From Bog-473 sp963719485 (lineage in GTDB: Bacteria; Actinomycetota; Acidimicrobiia; Acidimicrobiales; RAAP-2): a stretch of 64,000 nucleotides of DNA. The position numbers and the translations under genes are program-made. Each line of letters opens with the position of its first letter. Position 1 is the stretch's first letter. Of the stretch, positions 58,278-64,000 are shown piece after piece. The notes under the pieces were generated by a model, which was not told the DNA's origin, made no database searches, and saw only the letters and a list, made by a program, of their open reading frames with translations. The stretch lies in the NCBI GenBank assembly GCA_963719485.1, contig OY970387.1:2542001-2606000 (forward strand). Reading direction: 5' to 3'.

Positions 58278-58294
58278 GGCAGGGGATCCGCCCC

Positions 58295-58636
58295 TCAGGC
58301 CCACCCGAGCTCGTGCAGCCGGGCCTCACCGATGCCGAAGTGGTGGCCGACTTCGTGGAGCACGGTCACGCGCACCCGGCTGGCGAGTTCCTCCGCCGTG
58401 CGGGCGGACTGGCAGATGGTGGCGAGGAAGAGCGTGATCCGATCCGGACTCGCCCCGGCATAGGTGCCCCGCTTCGTGAGCGGGACCCCCTCATACAGGC
58501 CGTAGAGCCGGCCCGGTGGGCTCTCGTCGTCGATGATGATGGCGACGTTCTCCATCTCGGCGCGCAGCTCGTCGGGGATCGCCTCCAGTGCCTCGGCCAC
58601 CAACGCCTCGAAGGCAGCGACGTCGATCGGCTCCAT
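58295..58636 (-). CDS. Small zincin-like metallopeptidase family protein
   Basis: This 113-residue protein contains HEVGHHFGI (HExxHxxG-type, residues about 94-102) after a helical N-terminus (EALVAEALEAIPDELRAEMENVAIII). It matches the family of about 120-residue actinobacterial metallopeptidase-like proteins with a single catalytic helix; substrates are unknown. ATG 58636. It is convergent with the stomatin gene; the 17-bp gap carries a weak GGGG/CCCC stem. Confidence 0.85.
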   Translation of the reverse strand: MEPIDVAAFEALVAEALEAIPDELRAEMENVAIIIDDESPPGRLYGLYEGVPLTKRGTYAGASPDRITLFLATICQSARTAEELASRVRVTVLHEVGHHFGIGEARLHELGWA

Positions 58637-58675
58637 GCCGACACCTTGCCAGGAATCCGGCTGCAGCAGCTGTCC

Positions 58676-59050
58676 CTACCCCTCACCTTCGATGCGCTCG
58701 AGGAGCCACCGAGGTCCGACCACGGCGGCTCCCAGCGCCTCGGCCCTCCGCCGCAGTTCGCGATCCGCCGTGACGAGCGTGACCCCTCCTTCGGAGGCCC
58801 CGCTGGCGACGTCGACGAGCAGGTCGTCACCGCTCGCTGGAGCATGGAGGACCGTGACACCGCCGGAGACGCCACCCTCGACGCCAGCGCGAGCCTTGCC
58901 CTCCACGACGACGACGACGGGAGGATCGACCCGGCCCGCGTCAACGGCCGCCCTGACCTGGTCCACGAACGCTCGGGCCGCTCCCGCCCGATCCCGCCAC
59001 CAACCGGTCGGACGAGACCCGACCACATTTGCCGCGTCGATGAGGAGCAC
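58676..59050 (-). CDS. NYN/PIN-like domain protein
   Basis: This 124-residue protein starts at GTG 59050, where homology begins, and not at the earlier GTG near 59224. Acidic positions fit a PIN/NYN nuclease fold: LLIDAANVVG near the N-terminus, SGDDLLVDVA in the middle, and LVTADRELRRRAEALGA. RNA cleavage or binding is likely for this family. It is head-to-head with the DHFR-like gene, so the region 59051-59222 holds two divergent promoters. Confidence 0.78.
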   Translation of the reverse strand: MLLIDAANVVGSRPTGWWRDRAGAARAFVDQVRAAVDAGRVDPPVVVVVEGKARAGVEGGVSGGVTVLHAPASGDDLLVDVASGASEGGVTLVTADRELRRRAEALGAAVVGPRWLLERIEGEG

Positions 59051-59101
59051 CGCTCCAGTGTGATGCCTCTTGCGGTGCCGCGTTTTCCCGGGTGGCCCGA
59101 G

Positions 59102-59152
59102 TCGACAATTTTTTTCGGAGTTGTCGATTTGTCGCTGCTCCGTTCGTATAGA
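59102..59152 (+). promoter_or_regulatory. Promoter region of the DHFR-like gene
   Basis: TCGACAA (59102-59108) and TTGTCGA (59121-59127) form a 7-bp inverted repeat around an AT-rich centre with a T run. TATAGA at 59147-59152 is a likely -10, and TTGTCG 20 bp upstream may be the -35. The inverted repeat would overlap it, giving an operator-like layout. Confidence 0.45.
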
Positions 59153-59222
59153 GCGTGACAATCGGGCACGACGTGTGCCTGGTGACGTACAAGGGCAAGG
59201 TCCGATGCAGGAGGTTTGCACC

Positions 59223-59822
59223 ATGTCGAAATCCGTCCTCTACATGTCGATGTCGGTCGACGGGTACATCGCCGGCCCCCACGACGAACCGGGCAACCCG
59301 GGGGGCGACGGCTTTATGCGGCTCCACGAGTGGTTCGGATTTGGCCCGGACCCAGGGCGCAACGAGGAGTCGATCGACCCGTCAGAAACAGAGCGACAAT
59401 TTCTCGACGAAATCAACGCGACCGGTGCAGTCCTCGCCGGTCGCAATACGGTGGAGCAGGCGGATCACTGGGGTGGTGATCACCATGGCGGGGTCCCGAT
59501 CTTTGTGCCGAGTCACCGGCCGCCGGGACCAGCGGTCGCGCAGTATCGGTTGGTGACCTATGTCAACGATGGAATTGTCAGCGCGATGGCACAGGCAAAG
59601 GCAGCGGCTGGTGACAGGAACGTGCTGGTCCACGGCGCGTATACGGGACAAACGGCCCTCGAAGCGGGCGTGCTCGACGAGTTGCAAATCCACCAGATAC
59701 CCGTTCTGTTCGGTGGCGGGCGCCGACTCTTCGACATGTTGCCGGCCAGGATCGAGTTGGAGATCGTCCGAGTGATCGATACCCGGGAAGCTACGCACAT
59801 CCGTTATCGCGTTCTCTCCTAG
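59223..59822 (+). CDS. Dihydrofolate reductase-like (RibD C-terminal) protein
   Basis: This 199-residue protein has the DHFR/RibD_C fold: YMSMSVDGYIAGP near the N-terminus, VLAGRNTVEQADHWGG in the middle, and ELQIHQIPVLFGGGRRLFD at the NADPH end. It is more like the stand-alone reductases of unknown substrate than true FolA. ATG 59223 has AGGAGG 7 nt upstream. The TAG stop is made from the IS630 target TA plus the first base of the element. The natural downstream hairpins now lie 1.2 kb away. Confidence 0.9.
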   Translation: MSKSVLYMSMSVDGYIAGPHDEPGNPGGDGFMRLHEWFGFGPDPGRNEESIDPSETERQFLDEINATGAVLAGRNTVEQADHWGGDHHGGVPIFVPSHRPPGPAVAQYRLVTYVNDGIVSAMAQAKAAAGDRNVLVHGAYTGQTALEAGVLDELQIHQIPVLFGGGRRLFDMLPARIELEIVRVIDTREATHIRYRVLS

Positions 59823-61053
59823 TGTCCTGGAAAGTTGAACCGCCAAGAAATATTGGCTGAACGGGAATTTTCTCGGTTGGGCCGCGTTGGTCCGGTGTTA
59901 TACGCCAACATCGGAGGAACGCCATGGCCCGAAGAGGACGCCCCACCGTCGAGATCCATTTGAGCGCCGACGAACGCGCCACCCTCGAGCGCTGGGCGCG
60001 CCGGCATTCGTCGTCCCAAGCGCTGGCGTTGCGATCCAAGATCGTGCTGGCCTGCGCGGCGGGGAGAGCCACCCACGCTGAGATCGCGGCTGAGCTGGGT
60101 TGTAATCCGGTGACGGTAGGCAAGTGGCGGAACCGCTTCGCCGAGGGTCGCCTCGACGGCCTCGTCGACGCCCCACGTCCGGGAGCGGCGCGCACCATCG
60201 GTGACGAGGTGATCGAAGCGGTCGTGGTCGAGACGCTCGAGAGCGCACCGCCCGACGCCACGCACTGGTCGACGCGCACCCTGGCGGCCAAGCACAAGAT
60301 CAGCCACACCACGGTGCGAGAGATCTGGCGGGCCTTCGGGCTCAAGCCCTGGCGCGAGGACTCCTTCAAGGTGTCGCCCGACCCGGACCTGGTGGAAAAG
60401 ATCCGTGATCTCGTCGGGCTCTACATGAGCCCGCCGGTGGCCGCCGCCGTGTTCGCCATCGACGAGAAACCCCAGATCCAAGCGCTCAATCGCACCGCGC
60501 CCACCCTGCCCATGTTGCCCACTACCCCGGCCCGGGCCACCCACGACTACGAGCGCAACGGCACCTGCGACCTCTTCGCCGCCCTCGATGTGGCGACGGG
60601 GACCGTGATCACCGACATCCGCAAGTCCCACACCAGCGCCGACTTCATCGCCTTCTTGAACAAGGTCAACCGCGAGGTCCCCGCCGAGCTCGATGTGCAC
60701 GTGATCCTCGACAACCTCGCCACCCACAAGACCCCCCAGGTCCACCGCTGGTTGTTGCGTCACCGCCGGTTCCACTTCCACTTCACCCCGACGTACGGGT
60801 CGTGGATGAACCTCGTGGAGCGGTGGTTCTCTGCGCTCACCACCAAGAAGTTGAAGCGCTCCGCGCATCGCAACGTCAAAGAGCTGGCCGCCGACATCTT
60901 GGACTGGGCTGCCACCTGGAACGAAAACCCGCGTCCGTTCGTGTGGACCAAGAGCGCCGAACAGATCCTCGAACGCCTGGCCGCCTACTGCGCCGCCATC
61001 AACGTCAGCGCATGACTTTCGTTTTCACGGCGCTTCAACCTTCCGGGACACTA
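59820..61053 (+). mobile_element. IS630 family insertion sequence
   Basis: This 1.23-kb element is bounded by TA duplications (59820-59821 and 61052-61053). The 25-bp ends (59820-59844 and 61029-61053) are inverted repeats, matching at 22 of 25 positions. Transposase reads rightward and appears full length, so the copy is probably intact. Only one copy occurs in the window. Confidence 0.93.
59924..61015 (+). CDS. IS630 family transposase
   Basis: This 363-residue DDE transposase has an N-terminal helix-turn-helix (THAEIAAELGCNPVTVGKWRNRFAEGRLDGL, residues about 46-76). A second HTH-like part (ISHTTVREIWRAFGL) follows. The catalytic triad is in FAIDEKP (about 180), VILDNLATHK (about 263) and NLVERWFS (about 297), in the IS630/Tc1 spacing. 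ATG 59924 has GGAGGA upstream. No frameshift or early stop is seen. Confidence 0.95.
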   Translation: MARRGRPTVEIHLSADERATLERWARRHSSSQALALRSKIVLACAAGRATHAEIAAELGCNPVTVGKWRNRFAEGRLDGLVDAPRPGAARTIGDEVIEAVVVETLESAPPDATHWSTRTLAAKHKISHTTVREIWRAFGLKPWREDSFKVSPDPDLVEKIRDLVGLYMSPPVAAAVFAIDEKPQIQALNRTAPTLPMLPTTPARATHDYERNGTCDLFAALDVATGTVITDIRKSHTSADFIAFLNKVNREVPAELDVHVILDNLATHKTPQVHRWLLRHRRFHFHFTPTYGSWMNLVERWFSALTTKKLKRSAHRNVKELAADILDWAATWNENPRPFVWTKSAEQILERLAAYCAAINVSA

Positions 61054-61089
61054 GGTCGCGCGGTGTGACGAGCGTGCCGATCTCGTCTT

Positions 61090-61134
61090 GAAGGGGTCGA
61101 AGCCCCCTTCTTGAAGGGGCGGAAGGCCCCCTTC
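61090..61134 (+). terminator. Tandem hairpins downstream of the insertion
   Basis: Two hairpins with the same stem, GAAGGGG/CCCCTTC, lie at 61090-61110 and 61113-61134 (about a 23-bp period). They lie about 37 bp beyond the element's right end and so would have stood about 40 bp after the DHFR-like gene before the insertion. They look like its original terminator. Confidence 0.65.
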
Positions 61135-61265
61135 GCCCGATGACTGCATCACTGAGACTGGAAACGGCCGAGTGAGGCAGGCCGCTTCGCCGGGTCGGTG
61201 TAAGGTTCGGCAACCTCAATTCGGGTGAAAGCGCCGCCGCTGACGGTGGCAAGAGTGGCAGTGCT

Positions 61266-62012
61266 GTGGCAACCAGATCGAATGGCGGGACCGTCGAGCC
61301 ATGGCACATGCTCCGTCTCCACCCGACGTCCCACAGTGACGGGCAGGAAGGTTCGCTGCTCCTGCTTCCTCACCCCCGCAAAGCTCTTCGCCATGCCTTC
61401 CCCGTCGTGCTCGAGGGCGTCATTGGTCCTCTCGTCGTGTTCTATCTGCTCCTCGTCCTCACCGGTTTCAGAGGTGCCTTGATCGCGGCGCTCACGTGGT
61501 CGTATCTGGCACTGGGTCGACGCCTGCTGAAGGGCGAACGGGTCTCGATGTTGTTGTTGTTCGGGACCATCCTGATCACCTTGAGAACGGTGATCGCCTT
61601 CGTCACGGGGAGCTCGTTCCTCTACTTTGCCCAACCGACGGTCGGCACCGTCCTGATCTCTGTTGCTCTTCTCGTCTCCGCCGTCGTCGGCCGGCCTTTC
61701 ACGCAGCGCTTCGCTCACGATTTCTGCCCCATGGACCCCGCAATCATGAGGCGGCCCCTCGTTCGAAGATTCTTCATCAGGATCTCCGTCCTCTGGGCAA
61801 CCGTCCTGATGCTCAACGCGGGGCTCGTGTTTTGGTTGCTCGTCTCATCGTCGCTGCGTTCATTCGTTCTGGAGCGCTCGGCGGTGACCTATGGGCTCAC
61901 CGCAATCGCGATCTTCTTCTCCATCAGCGGATTCATGACGATGATGCGTCGCGATGGCATCACTGTCCAATGGGCGAACAACCGGACACCTCGGCTCGAC
62001 TCGGAACTCTGA
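61266..62012 (+). CDS. VC0807/DUF3159-like membrane protein
   Basis: This 248-residue protein has an N-terminal cytoplasmic part and about five to six TM helices (FPVVLEGVIGPLVVFYLLLV; ALIAALTWSYLALGRRLL; VSMLLLFGTILITLRTVIAF and others). It matches the pattern of DUF3159/VC0807-type membrane proteins of unknown role. GTG 61266 is the longest start; ATG 61311 is an alternative. The gap from 61135 shows nothing else. Confidence 0.72.
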   Translation: MATRSNGGTVEPWHMLRLHPTSHSDGQEGSLLLLPHPRKALRHAFPVVLEGVIGPLVVFYLLLVLTGFRGALIAALTWSYLALGRRLLKGERVSMLLLFGTILITLRTVIAFVTGSSFLYFAQPTVGTVLISVALLVSAVVGRPFTQRFAHDFCPMDPAIMRRPLVRRFFIRISVLWATVLMLNAGLVFWLLVSSSLRSFVLERSAVTYGLTAIAIFFSISGFMTMMRRDGITVQWANNRTPRLDSEL

Positions 62013-62123
62013 CGCCCTAACCCGGCGGCGAAGTCGGGCATTCCCGCCGTAGGCCAGGCAGGTGTTGTTCGGGTACGGCAGTTACCGTGTGGCCGACGCA
62101 GCACTCCGACCAAGGGGAAACTC

Positions 62124-63689
62124 ATGACGTCAGACGTGAACGTCGGCCGAGGCGGTTGGAGAAGCAGAGGCCGTGGGGCGATGGTGCGAGATGGAGCGGC
62201 CATGCTGGGCGTGAGCCTGGTTCTCGTCGCATCCGCAGCATTGCCGGGAGCAGCCTCGTCTGCGTCCCTCGGAATTTCGGAACGGACAAGTGCCTCACCG
62301 GCCTTGCCGGCGGTCACCGTCACGGGGCCCGTCGCAGTCGGTTCTCCCACCTTCGACAAAACCCTCTACGGCACGAACTTCAACCTGTCGAAGGTCGGCT
62401 ACGAGAAGTCGCAGTTCTTTCTCTCCGGCACCGCCCGTGCCTATGTGCCGGTGAGCCCCCTGACGAGCGACGGCACGTGGAAAATCTCGACCGGCGCGAG
62501 CGCGCCGTACACGACCCGGATAGCCGTCTACCGTCCGATCGACCCGAAGAAGTTCAACGGGACGGTGGTGGTCGAGTGGCTCAACGTGAGCGGCGGAACA
62601 GACGACGCTCCGGACTGGACCTTGTCGCACAACCAGTTGGTCCGGGAGGGCTTCGCCTGGGTAGGGGTTTCCGCGCAGCAAGTCGGCGTCAACGCAGCGA
62701 AATCAACCGATCCCGCGACGTACTCGTCGCTCTCGCATCCCGGGGACAGCTTTTCGTACGACATCTTCTCCCAGGCCGGCCAAGCCGTTCGCGACGACGC
62801 CTCACCGATTCTGGCCGGCTTGCGGCCGCACACGCTGATTGCGGCCGGCGAGTCGCAGTCGGCCGGCCGCCTCATGACGTACATCGATGCGGTGCAGCCG
62901 ATTACCCACGTCTATCAAGGCTTCCTCGTCCACAGCCAATTCGGCACCGGCGCCCCCCTCTCCCAATCACCGCAGACCAATCTCGCCGCACCCAACCCGA
63001 CAACGATCCGTAGTGACCTCGGGGTTCCCGTCCTCGAGTTCGAGACCGAAACCGACGTCGACAACAGCAACCTGACCGACCGGCTGCACTATGGCAATCC
63101 CAAGTGGTTCCGACTCTGGGAGGTCGCGGGGAGCTCGCACTACGACTACTACGGCCTGGCCATCGGTCCCAGTGACACCGGCAATGGTGAGGGTGCCGTG
63201 AAGAACCTGGCTGCGATGCAGAACCCGACGCGCACTCCCGTGGGTGGGTTCAACTGCGCTGTTCCCATCAACACGGGTGGAACGCACTGGGCTCTCGACG
63301 CCGCGGTCCATTGGCTCAACAAATGGGTGGTCGACGGGAGGCCGCCTCCTCGGGCCCCGTTCCTGGCGACGTCACATGTCTCGCCAGTGGTGTTCAAGCT
63401 CGACCCAAACGGAAACGCCATCGGAGGTGTGAGAACTCCTCAGGTCGACGCGCCGATCGCCGCGCTGGGGAGTCAGGGCAACAGCGGGGGCTTCTGCTTC
63501 CTCTTCGGATCCACCGTGCCGTACGACACCCCCCACCTCGCCAGCCTCTACAGGAGCCACGCCCAGTTCGTCTCGGCCTGGGCCCGCGCGGTCCAGCAGG
63601 ACCGCGCGCACGGTTTCCTGCTCCCGGCCGATGCTGTCGAGCTCTTGCACTCGGCTGCTGCTTCACAAGTCGCACGACCAACCCGCTGA
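62124..63689 (+). CDS. Secreted alpha/beta-hydrolase domain protein
   Basis: This 521-residue exported protein has a signal peptide (AMLGVSLVLVASAALPGAASSA, about residues 26-47) and an alpha/beta-hydrolase-10-like body. Typical motifs are VVVEWLNVSGGTDDAPDW, GFAWVGVSAQQVGV, and the nucleophile elbow AAGESQSAGRLMTYI (Ser about 246). The later Asp/Glu and His (ETETDVDN, SSHYDYYG) could complete a triad. It is likely an esterase or lipase of unknown substrate. ATG 62124 has AGGGGAAA upstream. Confidence 0.85.
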   Translation: MTSDVNVGRGGWRSRGRGAMVRDGAAMLGVSLVLVASAALPGAASSASLGISERTSASPALPAVTVTGPVAVGSPTFDKTLYGTNFNLSKVGYEKSQFFLSGTARAYVPVSPLTSDGTWKISTGASAPYTTRIAVYRPIDPKKFNGTVVVEWLNVSGGTDDAPDWTLSHNQLVREGFAWVGVSAQQVGVNAAKSTDPATYSSLSHPGDSFSYDIFSQAGQAVRDDASPILAGLRPHTLIAAGESQSAGRLMTYIDAVQPITHVYQGFLVHSQFGTGAPLSQSPQTNLAAPNPTTIRSDLGVPVLEFETETDVDNSNLTDRLHYGNPKWFRLWEVAGSSHYDYYGLAIGPSDTGNGEGAVKNLAAMQNPTRTPVGGFNCAVPINTGGTHWALDAAVHWLNKWVVDGRPPPRAPFLATSHVSPVVFKLDPNGNAIGGVRTPQVDAPIAALGSQGNSGGFCFLFGSTVPYDTPHLASLYRSHAQFVSAWARAVQQDRAHGFLLPADAVELLHSAAASQVARPTR

Positions 63690-63746
63690 CTCGGGTTGGC
63701 TCTTGCTGGGACCCAGGTGGAGCGGCCAGCTCACGACCTTGCACGT

Positions 63747-64000
63747 TCAGTCGTTCTGCAGCGCCGCTTCGAGGCGCCTCCTCGCCTGCTCCACCGCCAG
63801 GGGGAGCGATGTCGCGTAGTACGGGATGTAGGGCGCAGTCTGTTGGACCACCCATCCTCGAGCGCGGGTCCACGTCGCGTCATCGAAGCCGATGGTCTGA
63901 CGAAAGACGCGACGAGCGTCCGACGGAAGCGCCCATGCCAGCATTGCCTCGCATGCGGGATCGCCCACCCCGGCGCCGCTCCAGTCAATGATCCCGGACA
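63747..64000 (-). CDS. Partial aminoglycoside phosphotransferase-like protein
   Basis: Only the C-terminal 83 residues are in the window; the 5' part lies past the right edge. It begins SGIIDWSGAGVGDPACEAML, whose DW and GDPA motifs are the metal-binding loop and following helix of APH/choline-kinase-like enzymes. The substrate cannot be inferred, and many such proteins are not resistance enzymes. It is convergent with the hydrolase gene, 57 bp away. Confidence 0.75.
   Translation of the reverse strand, partial: SGIIDWSGAGVGDPACEAMLAWALPSDARRVFRQTIGFDDATWTRARGWVVQQTAPYIPYYATSLPLAVEQARRRLEAALQND

Noticed and set aside
61149..61718. A 189-codon minus-strand frame after the insertion sequence
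   Set aside because: It is opposite a membrane protein gene with clear TM helices; its Asp/Gln/Arg-rich product is the expected shadow.

Overview
The window is a high-GC bacterial chromosome segment with dense, often overlapping genes and many GTG/TTG starts. WhiB, a complete GlnX-GlnH-PknG locus, a SepIVA-like protein, a DUF2469 protein and secreted proteins built from 42-residue YW-x-VASDGG units point to Actinobacteria, most likely an Acidimicrobiia relative. This is inferred from gene content; no rRNA gene is present. No tRNA, CRISPR array or prophage was seen.

Layout. 1-9.9 kb: glycerol-3-phosphate oxidation (glpD), a PadR regulator with its membrane partner, pyrE, a Fur/PerR regulator with a clear operator followed by rubrerythrin, an Fe-S oxidoreductase and a DUF3501 protein (peroxide/iron stress unit), whiB and an LCP cell-wall ligase. 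9.9-14.4 kb: acyl-CoA dehydrogenase, trpD, galactokinase, family III CoA-transferase. 14.4-16.5 kb: a secreted repeat protein, a 64-residue peptide gene and three matching promoter elements. 16.5-26.2 kb: a seven-gene signalling cluster (GlnX, GlnH, coiled-coil-like protein, PknG, PP2C phosphatase, VWA protein, FHA-SARP protein). 26.2-31.6 kb: a frameshifted secreted protein, a stand-alone AsnC-type sensor domain, an MFS transporter, pckG and thiL. 31.6-34.5 kb: a repeat-rich leader and a large secreted beta-helix/Fn3/repeat protein. 34.5-49.2 kb: housekeeping block rpmB | fakA-recG-rsmD-coaD-sepIVA-DUF177-rpmF-plsX-acpP-rnc-mutM-smc-ftsY. 49.2-51.4 kb: accessory genes (FKBP lipoprotein, SGNH hydrolase, TetR). 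51.5-56.2 kb: ffh-rpsP-khpA-rimM-trmD-rplS-DUF2469-yraN. 56.2-64 kb: enoyl-CoA hydratase, an NfeD/stomatin pair, a zincin, a NYN protein, a DHFR-like reductase hit at its stop codon by an IS630 element, a membrane protein, a secreted alpha/beta-hydrolase and a partial phosphotransferase.

The most interesting region is 14.4-26.2 kb. By homology with mycobacteria, GlnH and GlnX sense extracellular amino acids and control PknG. Here the module also carries a phosphatase, a VWA protein and an FHA-SARP transcription factor, and three of its proteins have N-terminal zinc ribbons. Three promoters, for this operon, the 64-residue peptide and the secreted repeat protein, share one architecture: two TTAC half-sites 11 bp apart, then exactly 9 bp to a -10 box, each pointing toward its gene. 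That predicts a single OmpR/PhoB-type response regulator coordinating signalling with cell-surface output. A second window-wide pattern is TANNNT boxes 5-9 bp before start codons, suggesting widespread leaderless mRNAs.
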